A stretch of DNA of 64,000 bases from CAIKZZ01 sp035524495 (GCA_035524495.1 DATKOR010000010.1:1-64000), one strand, 5' to 3'; positions 17,260 to 26,283 are shown, counted from the first letter of the stretch. Notes: generated from the letters alone by a model not told the origin. Numbers and translations are program-made.

Positions 17260-18519
17260 ATGCAGGACCGAGGAGCGTGGCGCGCGGACCCGCGCCGCGG
17301 CGTTCTGCTCGAGCTCTACGCCAGCGCCTGCGAAGCCGTCGACGGCCGCCGCGCAGTGCGCGCGGCGCTCGCGGGGGCGCCGACGACGGGCCCGGTGACG
17401 CTGATCGCGGTTGGCAAGGCGGCGAGCGCGATGACGCTCGGCGCGCTCGACGTGCTCGGCGGGCGCGTCGAGCGCGGGCTCGTGATCTCGCGCGCCGGGC
17501 ACCTCGACGCGGAGCTCGGCGCATGGCCGGTGCTCGAGCGCCTCGAGGGCGACCATCCGGTGCCTGGCGCCGCGAGCCTCGCGGCCGGCGAGGCACTCCT
17601 CAGGTTTGCGGCGGCGACGCCGCCCGCAACGCGCGTGCTCGTGCTCGTGTCGGGCGGGGCATCGAGCCTCGTCGAGGCGCTGCCGGCCGCGGTCACGCCC
17701 GAGGACCTGCGGCGCGTCAACGAATGGGGCCTCGGCGCCGGCATCGACATCCACGAACTCAACGCCATCCGCCGCCGGCTGTCGCGCCTGAAGGACGGGC
17801 GGCTGGCGGCGGCGCTGTCGCACACCGACGCCGAGGCGCTGCTGATCTCCGACGTGCCGGGCGACGACCCGGCGGTCATCGGCTCGGGGCTCGTCTGCGC
17901 GCTCGCGAAGGCGCCCCGGCCGCGCGTTCCACCGTGGCTCGCCGATCTGCTGGAGCGCGCCAGGGACCTTCCGAAGGGCGCGACGCTGAGGGCGCGCGTC
18001 GTCGCGACGCTCGACGACGCGCTCGCGGCCGCCGAGCGTGCGGCCGACCAGGGCGGCTACAGCGCCCGGCGCCTCGCGCCCGCTGCGAGCGGCGATGCCA
18101 GCGGCGCCGCCAGCCGCTTCGCGCACGAGCTCGCGCTCGCGACCTGCGACCTGCTGGTGTGGGGCGGGGAGACGAACGTGCACCTGCCGCCGCGGCCCGG
18201 CAGGGGCGGGCGCAACCAGCACTTCGCGCTCGAGGCGGCGCGCCTGATCGCGGGCCACGACGACCTCGTCGTGCTCGCGGCCGGCACCGACGGCACCGAC
18301 GGCAACAGCCAGGATGCCGGCGCGATCGTCGACGGCACGACGCTTGCGCGCGGCGCAGCCGAGTCGCTCGACGCCTCCGAGGCGCTCGCGGCCGCGGACT
18401 CGGGCAGCTTCCTCGAGGCGACGGGCGACCTGCTGCACACCGGGCCGACCGGCACCAACGTCGGCGACATCGTGCTCGGACTCAGGTGCCCGCCCGATGC
18501 GCCCGCGGGCGGAGGCTGA
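17260..18519 (+). CDS. glycerate 2-kinase (MOFRL family)
   Basis: 419 residues. Family of GckA/TtuD: phosphorylates glycerate to 2-phosphoglycerate; older annotations call it hydroxypyruvate reductase. Seen: VGKAASAM near the N-terminus, the nucleotide-binding VSGGASSLVE, HELNAIRRRLSRLKDGR, SDVPGDDP, and the C-terminal MOFRL block (WGGETNV...GRNQHFALEAA, AGTDGTDGNSQDAGA). The ATG at 17260 follows purF by 17 bases; the frame is open further upstream but that part is antisense-like read-through of purF. No other glyoxylate genes are nearby, so the pathway is unknown. Confidence 0.9.
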   Translation: MQDRGAWRADPRRGVLLELYASACEAVDGRRAVRAALAGAPTTGPVTLIAVGKAASAMTLGALDVLGGRVERGLVISRAGHLDAELGAWPVLERLEGDHPVPGAASLAAGEALLRFAAATPPATRVLVLVSGGASSLVEALPAAVTPEDLRRVNEWGLGAGIDIHELNAIRRRLSRLKDGRLAAALSHTDAEALLISDVPGDDPAVIGSGLVCALAKAPRPRVPPWLADLLERARDLPKGATLRARVVATLDDALAAAERAADQGGYSARRLAPAASGDASGAASRFAHELALATCDLLVWGGETNVHLPPRPGRGGRNQHFALEAARLIAGHDDLVVLAAGTDGTDGNSQDAGAIVDGTTLARGAAESLDASEALAAADSGSFLEATGDLLHTGPTGTNVGDIVLGLRCPPDAPAGGG

Positions 18520-18523
18520 GACC

Positions 18524-20053
18524 GTGAAGGTGCTGCTGATCGACGACGATCCGACGTATCGCAAGCTGATCCGCCAGCACCTGATGACCGCGTTCGACGC
18601 GCCGGTCATCGTCGACTACGCGCCAGGCGTCGAGGGGCGGCTGCCGTCGGAGTTCTGGGGCGCCGGCTACGACGCGGTGCTCCTCGACCACGCGCCGGCG
18701 AAGGGCGCCGGGCTCGACTGGCTGAGCGACGGCCGCGCCCGGCCGCTGTTCCCGCCGGTCATCTACATGCTCGCGAAGCCCGACGAGACCGCCGCCGCCG
18801 AGGCGCTCGGGCGCGGCGCCCTCGGCACGATCGCGAAGAGCCGCATCGACCACCGCCAGCTCGCGCAGCTCCTCAGGGACGCCGAAGTCCAGCAACGGCG
18901 CGCGCTCGCGGCGTTTCGCCTGAGCCCCGCGGCCGAGAACGCCTACAAGTTCGGGCACACGGTCATCAAGGGCGTGCGCTGCATCCGGGCGCTCGCGACC
19001 AGCGCGATCTCGACCGTCTACCTCGCCGAGAGCGAGCGCGAGGCGCGCCTCGTGGTGCTGAAGCTCCTGCGCCAGGTGCCCGACTCGCACGACCGCGGCA
19101 GCACCTTCGACCGCTTCCTGCAGGAATACGAGATCATCCGGCAGATCCACCACCCGAACGTGGTGCAGATCTACGAGCTCGGCGTCGCCGACGACCACGC
19201 GTTCATCCTGATGGAGTACTTCGCGAGCGGCGACCTGCGCGCGCGCATGCGCCGCGGCATCGTGCCGCTCGATGCGCTCAAGATCCTCCGGCAGATGGCG
19301 GCGGCGCTCGGCGCGATCCACGGCGCCGGCGTCCTGCACCGCGACCTCAAGCCCGGCAACGTGATGTTGCGCGCCGACGGCACGATCGCGCTGATCGACT
19401 TCGGGCTCGCCAAGCAGCTGTCGCTCGAGGCCGAGATCACCGCGACCGGCGAGATCTTCGGCACGCCGTACTACATGAGCCCCGAGCAGGGTCACGGGCG
19501 CGAGGTCGACTCGCGCAGCGACGTCTACAGCCTGGGTGTCATCTTCTACGAGATGCTGACCGGCAAGAAGCCGTTCCTCGCGCCGACGCCGATGGCCGTC
19601 ATCTACAAGCACAGCCACGCGCCGATCCCGGCGCTGCCGGAGGACCTCGCGAGCTGGCAGTTCCTGCTGGAGAAGCTGCTCGCGAAGGAGCCCGCCGACC
19701 GCTACCAGTCGGGTGCGGACATCTGCGCGGCGATCGACCAGCTGCTCGGCGACGACCACACGATCCGCCTGGCACCCCGCCAGGTATCGGCGTCCCCGAG
19801 CCCGCCGAGCGCACCCGGGCCTGCAGCCTCGAGCCCACCGCCCGCCCCGAGTGCCTCGCCCGCCCCGAGTGTCTCGCCTGCCGCGAGTGCCTCGCCGGCC
19901 CAGAGTCCAGCGCCGGCATCGAGCGCGCCGCCGGGCGCGCCCGAGGCGTCCGCTGCGCCGCCCTCGCCGGATGCCTCGGCGGCGCCGGATGCTTCGGCGG
20001 CGCCGGATGCGGCGCCGGCACCGGCAGTGCCACCCTCGACCACGACGCCGTGA
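18524..20053 (+). CDS. receiver domain-Ser/Thr protein kinase fusion
   Basis: 509 residues from GTG 18524, with GGAGG just upstream. Residues 1-115 form a response-regulator receiver domain: acidic cluster Asp7-9, probable phospho-acceptor Asp55 (VLLDHAP), Lys105 (TIAKSR). Residues about 140-410 form a Hanks-type kinase with HRDLKPGNVM, DFGLAK and the APE-like MSPEQG. The glycine-rich loop is atypical: ALATSAISTVYLA has no glycines, although the VLKLL lysine is kept. The C-terminal 90 residues are a Pro/Ala/Ser low-complexity tail. The kinase is probably cytoplasmic and switched by a histidine kinase encoded elsewhere. The stop overlaps the miaE start (GTGA). Confidence 0.88.
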   Translation: MKVLLIDDDPTYRKLIRQHLMTAFDAPVIVDYAPGVEGRLPSEFWGAGYDAVLLDHAPAKGAGLDWLSDGRARPLFPPVIYMLAKPDETAAAEALGRGALGTIAKSRIDHRQLAQLLRDAEVQQRRALAAFRLSPAAENAYKFGHTVIKGVRCIRALATSAISTVYLAESEREARLVVLKLLRQVPDSHDRGSTFDRFLQEYEIIRQIHHPNVVQIYELGVADDHAFILMEYFASGDLRARMRRGIVPLDALKILRQMAAALGAIHGAGVLHRDLKPGNVMLRADGTIALIDFGLAKQLSLEAEITATGEIFGTPYYMSPEQGHGREVDSRSDVYSLGVIFYEMLTGKKPFLAPTPMAVIYKHSHAPIPALPEDLASWQFLLEKLLAKEPADRYQSGADICAAIDQLLGDDHTIRLAPRQVSASPSPPSAPGPAASSPPPAPSASPAPSVSPAASASPAQSPAPASSAPPGAPEASAAPPSPDASAAPDASAAPDAAPAPAVPPSTTTP

Positions 20054-20664
20054 GCGCACCGGGTCTCGCCGCAGCGACGCCCCCGGCCTGGTACCGCGCG
20101 GCGGCCGCGGACCTCGCGACGCTGATCGTCGATCACGCGAACTGCGAGAAGAAGGCGGCCTCGACCGCGCTCGGCCTGATGTTCGCGTACGCCGAGGACA
20201 CCGAACTCGGGCTCGCGCTCGCGCGGCTCGCGCGCGAGGAGCTGCGCCACTACGAGCAGGTGCTCGGGCTGATGCAGCGGCTCGCGATCCCGTACGCGCG
20301 CCTCGCCCCCGGCCGCTACGCCGGGGAGCTGCGGCGCCAGCTCGCGACCGACGAGCCGCAGCGGCGGCTTGACCTCTTGATCTGCGGCGCGCTGATCGAG
20401 GCGCGCTCGGCCGAGCGCTTCCACGGGCTGCTCGCGCACCTGCCGGAGGAGGTCGCGGCGTTCTACCGCGGCCTCGAGGCGGCCGAGGCGCGACACACGA
20501 ACCTCTATCTCTCGCTCGCCGAGCGCCATGCGATGCGCGCGAGCCTGGACCTCGCCTCGCGCTTCGCGACGCTCGCGGCCGTGGAGGCCGAGCTCGCGAC
20601 GCGGCCGGACCCGATGCTCAGGTTCCACTCCGGCCCGCCGCCCGTCAGCGCGGCAGCGACCTGA
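20050..20664 (+). CDS. miaE: tRNA-(ms2io6A)-hydroxylase
   Basis: 204 residues with a GTG start coupled to the preceding kinase gene. MiaE is a diiron monooxygenase that hydroxylates the isopentenyl group of ms2i6A37 in tRNAs reading U-initial codons. Ferritin-like iron ligands are visible: the Glu of DHANCEKKAA, EELRHYEQ (ExxH), the Glu of EARSAERF and EARHTNLYL (ExxH). Requires oxygen, which fits an aerobic organism. The 3' end overlaps lpxH on the other strand by 20 bases. Confidence 0.92.
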   Translation: MSAPGLAAATPPAWYRAAAADLATLIVDHANCEKKAASTALGLMFAYAEDTELGLALARLAREELRHYEQVLGLMQRLAIPYARLAPGRYAGELRRQLATDEPQRRLDLLICGALIEARSAERFHGLLAHLPEEVAAFYRGLEAAEARHTNLYLSLAERHAMRASLDLASRFATLAAVEAELATRPDPMLRFHSGPPPVSAAAT

Positions 20665-21367
20665 GACGCAATCCCGACGCGTCCCAGCCGAGGACGCTGC
20701 CCTGCGTGTACCAGTCGCCGGTCACGATCCGCGTGCAGGTGCGACCGTCGACCGTGTGCGGATAGACGCCCGGCCGGTGCGTGTGGCCGTGGATGATCGT
20801 GTCGACCCCGGCGCTTCGGAACACCGCCGCGACCGCGTCCGCGTTCACGTCCATCAGCATCGTCGGCTGCGCCTGGGTGTGCGCCTGGCTGCCGGCGCGC
20901 GCCTCGCGTGCCAGCGCCTGGCGCTGGTCGATGCTGAGCGCGAGGAACTGCGCCTGCCAGGCGGGATCGCGGACGAGCGCCCGCAGCCGCTGGTAGGGCG
21001 CATCGTCGGTGCACAGCGCATCGCCGTGCGTGATCAGCGCGCGCCGGCCGTAGAACTCGACGATCGTCGGATCGACGAGGAGCCGACCGCCCGTCTCCTC
21101 GCAAAAACGCGTGCCGAGCAGGAAGTCACGGTTGCCGTGCAGGAAGAAGAGCGCGACGCCCCTTGCGCTGAGCGCGCGAAGGTCCTCGACCACCGCGCGC
21201 TTGTGCGGGTCCGGGTCGTCATCGCCGATCCACACCTCGAAGAGGTCGCCGAGCACGTACAGTGCCCGCGCCGTCGCCGCCTCGGTCGCGAGGAAGGCCC
21301 GAAACTGCGCGGCGATCTCGGGCCGGGCCGGGTCGAGGTGCAGGTCCGAGACGACCAGCGCCGTCAT
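20645..21367 (-). CDS. lpxH: UDP-2,3-diacylglucosamine diphosphatase
   Basis: 240 residues, the normal length. LpxH is a peripheral membrane metallophosphoesterase that hydrolyses UDP-2,3-diacylglucosamine to lipid X in lipid A synthesis. All calcineurin-like metal motifs are present: DLHLD, GDLFEVWIGDD, GNRDFLLG, THGDALCTDD and HGHTHRPG. Lies 4 bases downstream of the cyclophilin gene and probably shares its transcript. Its end overlaps miaE tail to tail. Confidence 0.95.
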   Translation of the reverse strand: MTALVVSDLHLDPARPEIAAQFRAFLATEAATARALYVLGDLFEVWIGDDDPDPHKRAVVEDLRALSARGVALFFLHGNRDFLLGTRFCEETGGRLLVDPTIVEFYGRRALITHGDALCTDDAPYQRLRALVRDPAWQAQFLALSIDQRQALAREARAGSQAHTQAQPTMLMDVNADAVAAVFRSAGVDTIIHGHTHRPGVYPHTVDGRTCTRIVTGDWYTQGSVLGWDASGLRLRSLPR

Positions 21368-21371
21368 CGGC

Positions 21372-22016
21372 TCATTTCGGCGGCGGCGGTGCGGCGGGCG
21401 CCGCCGGTCCTGCCAGGGGCTCGATGCGCTGGATGACGACCGCCTCGAGCGGGGCGTCCTTCGGCCACGGCCCGACGGCGCCGGTCGGCGTGCGGCCGAT
21501 CTTGTCGACGACGTCGAAGCCGTCGACGATCTTGCCGAAGACCGCGTAGCCCCAGCGCAGCGGCGTGGGGTCGAGATCGTCGTTGTCGGTCAGGTTCACG
21601 TAGAACTGCGCGTTGCCCGAGTGCGGCGCATCGGAGCGCGCGAGGCCCACCGTGTAGCGCTTGTTCGAGAGCCCGTTGCCGGACTCGTTCGGCACGGAAG
21701 GCAGCGTCGCCTTGAGGATGTGCTTCTCGTCGTAGCCGCCGCCCTGGATCACGAAGTTCGAGATCACGCGGTGGAAGATCGTGCCCGTGTACTGGCCCAA
21801 CTTCACGTAGGCCAGGAAATTCTGGGTCGTCAGCGGCGCGCGCTGCGTCTCGAGCTTGATCACGAAGCTGCCGAGCGAGGTGACGACGCGCACCCGGTCG
21901 ACCGGCGCCTCCGCGGCGGCCGCAGTGCCTGCGGGCTCGTCGGCGCGCGCGGCGCCGCCGAGCGCGGCGAAGCCGGCCAGCGACACGAGGAGCAGTCGGG
22001 CGAGTGGGGCGGGCAT
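21372..22016 (-). CDS. periplasmic cyclophilin-type peptidyl-prolyl isomerase
   Basis: 214 residues from ATG 22016 (CCGGAG upstream). A signal peptide (APLARLLLVSLAGFAALGGAARA) indicates export, so it is PpiA-like in location. The cyclophilin core shows TTQNFLAYV, FHRVISNFVIQGGG, the SGNAQFYVNL stretch and FGKIVDGFDVVDKI. The proline-rich end (about 205-214) is not part of the domain. Upstream in-frame codons to 22049 belong to the divergent intergenic region with gltX. Confidence 0.92.
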   Translation of the reverse strand: MPAPLARLLLVSLAGFAALGGAARADEPAGTAAAAEAPVDRVRVVTSLGSFVIKLETQRAPLTTQNFLAYVKLGQYTGTIFHRVISNFVIQGGGYDEKHILKATLPSVPNESGNGLSNKRYTVGLARSDAPHSGNAQFYVNLTDNDDLDPTPLRWGYAVFGKIVDGFDVVDKIGRTPTGAVGPWPKDAPLEAVVIQRIEPLAGPAAPAAPPPPK

Positions 22017-22063
22017 GGGAACTCCGGCGGGCGGTGGGGGGCGGGGCATTATACTTCGTGGCC

Positions 22064-23482
22064 ATGTCGATCCCCGTCACGACGCGCTTCGCGCCGAGCC
22101 CGACCGGTGCCCTGCACCTTGGGAACGTGCGCACGGCGCTCTTCAACTGGCTGTACGCGCGCCGCGCGGGCGGCCGCTTCGTGCTGCGCATCGAGGACAC
22201 CGACCGGGAGCGGTCGAGCGCGGCGCTCGAGGCGGCACTGGTCGCGGAGCTGCGCTGGCTCGGCCTCGAATGGGACGCGGGGCCCGACCGCGAGGACGCC
22301 CGCGGCCCGTACCGCCAGTCGGCACGCGCCGCCATCTATGCCGGGGCGTTCGCGCGGCTCGAGGCCGAGGATCGCGCCTACCCCTGCTTCTGTACAGCGC
22401 TAGAGCTCGACGTCGAGCGCCGCCGAAGGCTCGCGGCGGGCCTGCCGCCGCGCTACGCGGGCACCTGCGCGAACCTCGGCGCCGCCGAGCGGGCGCAGCG
22501 CGTGGCCGAGGGCCGGCCGGCGACGCTGCGGTTTCGCGTGACCACGGGCGAGGCGATCGAGTACGAGGATCTCGTCCGCGGACCGCAGCGCTTCGTGAGC
22601 GATGACCTCGGCGACTTCGTGATCCGCCGCGCCGACGGCAGCGCCGCGTTCCTGTTCTCCAACGCGCTCGACGACGCCGCGATGGGCGTCAGCGACGTGC
22701 TGCGCGGCGAGGATCACGTCGCCAATACCCCGCGCCAGCGCCTGATCGCACGCGCGCTGGGGCTCGACCCGCCCCGCTACGGCCACCTGCCGCTGCTCGT
22801 CGGGGAGGGCGGAGCGCCGCTCTCGAAGCGCGACGGCAGTGCCTCGGTCGCGGAGCTGCGCGAGCAGGGCTACCTGCCCGAGGCGATCCTGAACCTCCTC
22901 GGGCGACTCGGGCATCGCTATGCGAGCGAGGGCTGGCTCACGCGCGAGGGGCTGATCGCGGGCTTTGACCTCGCTGCGCTCGGGCGCGCCCCGGCGCACT
23001 TCGACCGCGCGCAGCTCAGGCACTGGCAGCGGGAGGCGGCACACCGCGCGGACGCGGCGAAGCTCGAGGACTGGGCGCGGGGCCACGTGCCGCCCGGGCG
23101 CGAGGCGGCGTTCGTCGCGGCGGTGCGCGCGAACCTAGAGCTCCCGGCCGATGCGGCGACCTGGGGGCACCTCGTCTTCGGCGAGCTGCCCTGCGCGGGC
23201 GGCGAGAATGCGCGCCTGATCGCCGGCGCCGGGACCGCATTCTGGGACGCCGCGCTCGAGGCGCTCGCGGAAGACGCCGACTACGCGACGCTGATCGCGC
23301 GCCTCAAGGCCGCGACCGGCCGCGGCGGCGCGGCGCTCTTCAAGCCCTTGCGCGCGGCGCTGACGCAGCGCGCGGACGGTCCCGAGCTCGCGGCGCTTTT
23401 GAAGGTGATGCCGCCCGCGGTCGCGATGGCGCGCTTGAACGCGGCGCGCGCGCTCACCGAGAATTCCGCCACCCGACCCTAA
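22064..23482 (+). CDS. gltX: glutamyl-tRNA synthetase
   Basis: 472 residues. A class I aminoacyl-tRNA synthetase charging tRNA-Glu (possibly tRNA-Gln as well, depending on GlnRS and GatCAB elsewhere). HIGH-type motif PSPTGALHLGN and KMSKS-type LSKRDGS are present, with a CFC...C cysteine cluster around residues 107-140 consistent with a zinc site. The start is fixed by MSIPVTTRFAPSPTG. A TATACT box at 22050-22055 lies only 9 bases before the ATG, so if used the mRNA would be leaderless or nearly so. Confidence 0.95.
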   Translation: MSIPVTTRFAPSPTGALHLGNVRTALFNWLYARRAGGRFVLRIEDTDRERSSAALEAALVAELRWLGLEWDAGPDREDARGPYRQSARAAIYAGAFARLEAEDRAYPCFCTALELDVERRRRLAAGLPPRYAGTCANLGAAERAQRVAEGRPATLRFRVTTGEAIEYEDLVRGPQRFVSDDLGDFVIRRADGSAAFLFSNALDDAAMGVSDVLRGEDHVANTPRQRLIARALGLDPPRYGHLPLLVGEGGAPLSKRDGSASVAELREQGYLPEAILNLLGRLGHRYASEGWLTREGLIAGFDLAALGRAPAHFDRAQLRHWQREAAHRADAAKLEDWARGHVPPGREAAFVAAVRANLELPADAATWGHLVFGELPCAGGENARLIAGAGTAFWDAALEALAEDADYATLIARLKAATGRGGAALFKPLRAALTQRADGPELAALLKVMPPAVAMARLNAARALTENSATRP

Positions 23483-23493
23483 AGAGCCCCCCG

Positions 23494-24903
23494 ATGATCG
23501 AAATCCACAATTCGCTGACCGGCCGCAAGGAACCGCTCCGGGAGCTCGAGCCGGGTCACGTGCGGATGTACGTGTGCGGCATGACGGTCTACGACTACTG
23601 CCACGTCGGCCACGCGCGCTCGCTGGTCGTGTTCGACGTCGTGCGCCGCTACCTGCGCTTTCGCGGCTACCGCGTCACGCACGTGCGCAACATCACCGAC
23701 ATCGACGACAAGATCATCGCGCGCGCAGCCGAGAACAACGAGCCGATGGCGGCGCTGACGGCGCGCTTCATCAAGGCGCTGCACGAGGACTGCGCGGCGC
23801 TCGGCGTGGAGACGCCGGAGCACGAGCCGCGCGCGACCGACTACATCGAGCCGATCGTCAGCATGACCGCCAAACTGATCGAGAAGGGCTACGCCTACGT
23901 CGCCGATGGCGACGTGCTCTACTCGGTCAGCCGCTTCGCGCCCTACGGGCAGCTGTCCGGCAAGAAACTCGCGGACCTGCGGGCCGGGGCGCGCGTCGAG
24001 GTCGACGAGTCGAAGCGCGATCCCCTCGACTTCGTGCTGTGGAAGGCCGCGAAGCCCGGCGAGCCCTCGTGGCCCTCGCCGTGGGGGGCGGGACGCCCGG
24101 GCTGGCACATCGAGTGCTCGGCGATGTCGGTGGCGCTCCTGGGCGCGCACTTCGACATCCACGGCGGCGGCATGGACCTCAAGTTCCCGCACCACGAGAA
24201 CGAGATCGCCCAGAGCTGCGCCGCGTGCGGCACGCCGTTCGTGAACGTGTGGATGCACAACGGCTTCGTCAACATCAACGCCGAGAAGATGTCGAAGTCG
24301 CTCGGCAACTTCTTCACGGTGCGCGACGTGCTGCCGAGGCTCAGGCCCGAGGTGCTGCGCGCCTTCGTGCTCGCCTCGCACTACCGCGGCCCGGTGAACT
24401 ACTCCGACGACAACCTCCGCCAGGCCGATGCGGCGCTCGAGCGGCTGTACGTGGCGCTGCGCGGCGTGCAGCCGGCGGCCGAGGGCCAGACCGAGGCGAC
24501 CCAGCGCTTCACGGCCGCGATGGACGACGACTTCAACACGCCCGAGGCACTCGCGGTGCTGCAGGCGCTCGCGCGCGAGCTCAACGTCGCGAAGGCGGCG
24601 GGAGAGACGGCGCGGGCGCGCTCGCTCGCCGCGGAGCTTCGGCGCCTCGGCGGCGTGCTCGGCATCCTGACCGACGACCCGGAGCGCTGGCTCAAGTTCA
24701 GGCCCGTGCGTGCTCTCGACGAGACCGCGGCCGCGGCCGACGGCCGCCCGGAGGCGGCCGAGATCGAAGCGCTGATCGCGGCGCGCAGCGCCGCGCGCAA
24801 GGCGCGCGACTTCAAGGAGTCGGACCGGATCCGCGACGAGCTCGTCGTGCGCGGCGTCGTGCTCGAGGACGGCCCGCAGGGGACGATCTGGCGCTACCGG
24901 TGA
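23494..24903 (+). CDS. cysS: cysteinyl-tRNA synthetase
   Basis: 469 residues. Charges tRNA-Cys. Contains the N-terminal CGMTVYDYCHVGHARS with a zinc-binding Cys and the HIGH signature, WHIECSAM and HHENE zinc ligands in the middle, and KMSKSLGNFF. Starts 11 bases after gltX and is probably in the same operon. Converges with folD with a 3-base gap. Confidence 0.96.
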   Translation: MIEIHNSLTGRKEPLRELEPGHVRMYVCGMTVYDYCHVGHARSLVVFDVVRRYLRFRGYRVTHVRNITDIDDKIIARAAENNEPMAALTARFIKALHEDCAALGVETPEHEPRATDYIEPIVSMTAKLIEKGYAYVADGDVLYSVSRFAPYGQLSGKKLADLRAGARVEVDESKRDPLDFVLWKAAKPGEPSWPSPWGAGRPGWHIECSAMSVALLGAHFDIHGGGMDLKFPHHENEIAQSCAACGTPFVNVWMHNGFVNINAEKMSKSLGNFFTVRDVLPRLRPEVLRAFVLASHYRGPVNYSDDNLRQADAALERLYVALRGVQPAAEGQTEATQRFTAAMDDDFNTPEALAVLQALARELNVAKAAGETARARSLAAELRRLGGVLGILTDDPERWLKFRPVRALDETAAAADGRPEAAEIEALIAARSAARKARDFKESDRIRDELVVRGVVLEDGPQGTIWRYR

Positions 24904-24906
24904 GGC

Positions 24907-25773
24907 TCAGGCGGTCACGAGCCCCTGATGCGCGAGCGCGCTCTCGAGCGTGTTCTTCATGAGCGCGGCGATCGTCATAGGCCCGACCCCGCCCGGGACG
25001 GGCGTGATCCATCCGGCGCGCTCGCGCGCGCTCTCGAAGTGGACGTCGCCCGCGAGCTTGCCGTCGGGGAGGCGGTTGATGCCGACGTCGATGACGACCG
25101 CGCCCTCGCGGACCCAGGCGCCGGGGATCATGTTGGGCTTGCCGGTCGCGACCACCAGGATCTCGGCGCGGCCGACGTGGGCCTCGAGGTCGCGCGTCGC
25201 GCTGTGGCAGACCGTGATCGTCGCCGCGGCCGCGAGGAGCTCGAGCGCCATCGGCCGCCCGACGATGTTCGACTGGCCGACGATGACGGCGTCCTTGCCG
25301 CGCGGGGCGATGCCGCACTTCTCGAGCATGATCATGATCCCGTACGGCGTGCACGAGCGCAGCAGAGGCTTTCTGAGCGCGAGGCGCCCGACGTTGTATG
25401 GGTGAAAGCCATCGACGTCCTTCGCCGGGTCGATGCGCTCGATGATCGCGTGCGGGTTGATGTGCTTCGGGAGCGGCGACTGCACGAGGATGCCGTCGAT
25501 CGCGGGATCGGCGTTCAGCCGGTCGATCAGCGCGACGAGCGCGGCCTCGCTGGTGCCCGCCGGGAGGTCGTGGGCGACCGAGACGACGCCCGTCTCCTCG
25601 CAGGCGAGGCGCTTGTTGCGCACGTAGATCCCGGAGGCCGGGTCCTCGCCGACCATGACCACCGCGAGCCCCGGCCGGCGCGCGCCGCGCGCCGCGAGGT
25701 CGTCGGTCGCGCGGCGCACGTCCGCTTTCAGCGCCTTCGAAATCGCCTTGCCGTCGATCAGCTTCGCCGCCAC
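24907..25773 (-). CDS. folD: methylenetetrahydrofolate dehydrogenase / methenyltetrahydrofolate cyclohydrolase
   Basis: 288 residues. FolD interconverts 5,10-methylene-, methenyl- and 10-formyl-tetrahydrofolate using NADP. Seen: the catalytic Tyr and Lys in YVRNKR, QSPLPKHI, DVDGFHPYNVG, VVGQS-like IVGQSNIVGRP cofactor loop and the TPVPGGVGPMT end. I use GTG 25773 because GAGAGG precedes it closely and the family N-terminus begins here; an in-frame codon at 25821 is possible but adds 16 unrelated residues. Confidence 0.93.
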   Translation of the reverse strand: MAAKLIDGKAISKALKADVRRATDDLAARGARRPGLAVVMVGEDPASGIYVRNKRLACEETGVVSVAHDLPAGTSEAALVALIDRLNADPAIDGILVQSPLPKHINPHAIIERIDPAKDVDGFHPYNVGRLALRKPLLRSCTPYGIMIMLEKCGIAPRGKDAVIVGQSNIVGRPMALELLAAAATITVCHSATRDLEAHVGRAEILVVATGKPNMIPGAWVREGAVVIDVGINRLPDGKLAGDVHFESARERAGWITPVPGGVGPMTIAALMKNTLESALAHQGLVTA

Positions 25774-25850
25774 GATGCCTCTCCCGCGCCGAGAAACGCC
25801 TAAAACTCGTAATTCTCGCACGAGGTCCGGCGCAAATGGGACCGTCGCGT

Positions 25851-25879
25851 TTGACGGCCCGGGAGGGGGTCTTTAAGAT
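25851..25879 (+). promoter_or_regulatory. sigma70-type promoter of the tRNA array
   Basis: TTGACG (25851-25856), a 17-base spacer and TAAGAT (25874-25879), ending 28 bases before tRNA-Pro. The G+C-rich stretch after the -10 box resembles the discriminator of stringently controlled stable-RNA promoters. Would drive tRNA-Pro, -Arg and -His, and before island insertion tRNA-Lys. Confidence 0.7.
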
Positions 25880-25907
25880 TGCCTGTCCCGTGCGATGCGG
25901 ACGCGGG

Positions 25908-25984
25908 CGGGGCATGGCGCAGTCTGGTAGCGCATCTGCTTTGGGAGCAGAGGGTCGGGGGTTCAAATCCCTCTGCCCCGACCA
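25908..25984 (+). tRNA. tRNA-Pro(UGG)
   Basis: 77 bases with CCA encoded. Acceptor CGGGGCA pairs with TGCCCCG; the anticodon loop TTTGGGA gives UGG. T-arm GGTTCAAATCC is standard. Confidence 0.96.
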
Positions 25985-26057
25985 CCGATCGCAGGCGGTT
26001 GCCGCTTCCCGAAGGCGGCGCCGGGCGGGACTCGGGACCGGGATCGGGGGCCAGCGA

Positions 26058-26134
26058 GCGCCCGTAGCTCAACCGGATAGAGCACCGGCCTTCTAAGCCG
26101 GCGGTTGCAGGTTCGAGTCCTGCCGGGCGCGCCA
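26058..26134 (+). tRNA. tRNA-Arg(UCU)
   Basis: 77 bases including CCA. Acceptor GCGCCCG pairs with CGGGCGC; anticodon stem CCGGC/GCCGG encloses CTTCTAA, anticodon UCU, which reads AGA/AGG. Confidence 0.96.
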
Positions 26135-26206
26135 ACCGATGTTCGGCAGGACGGTTGAGGTCGAGGTAGATCGGGTCGAGAGTAGTCTTCAGTTCGTCGC
26201 GACGAT

Positions 26207-26283
26207 GGTGGACGTAGCTCAGTTGGTAGAGCCCCGGATTGTGATTCCGGCCGTCGTGGGTTCGAGTCCCATCGTCCACCCCA
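26207..26283 (+). tRNA. tRNA-His(GUG), integration target
   Basis: 77 bases with the extra G-1 (26207) and CCA. Acceptor GTGGACG pairs with CGTCCAC; anticodon loop TTGTGAT gives GUG. Its last 17 bases recur at the far end of the genomic island, so this gene is the likely attachment site and remains intact. Confidence 0.96.
26267..26283 (+). repeat. attL, 3' end of tRNA-His
   Basis: TCCCATCGTCCACCCCA, identical to 51842-51858. With one mismatch the match extends to GA(G/C)TCCC..., 20 bases. Direct repeats made from a tRNA 3' end are the standard scar of tyrosine-recombinase integration. Confidence 0.85.

Noticed and set aside
16340..18609. Long minus-strand frames over purF and the glycerate kinase gene
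   Set aside because: Shadows of well-identified genes with correct motifs on the plus strand.
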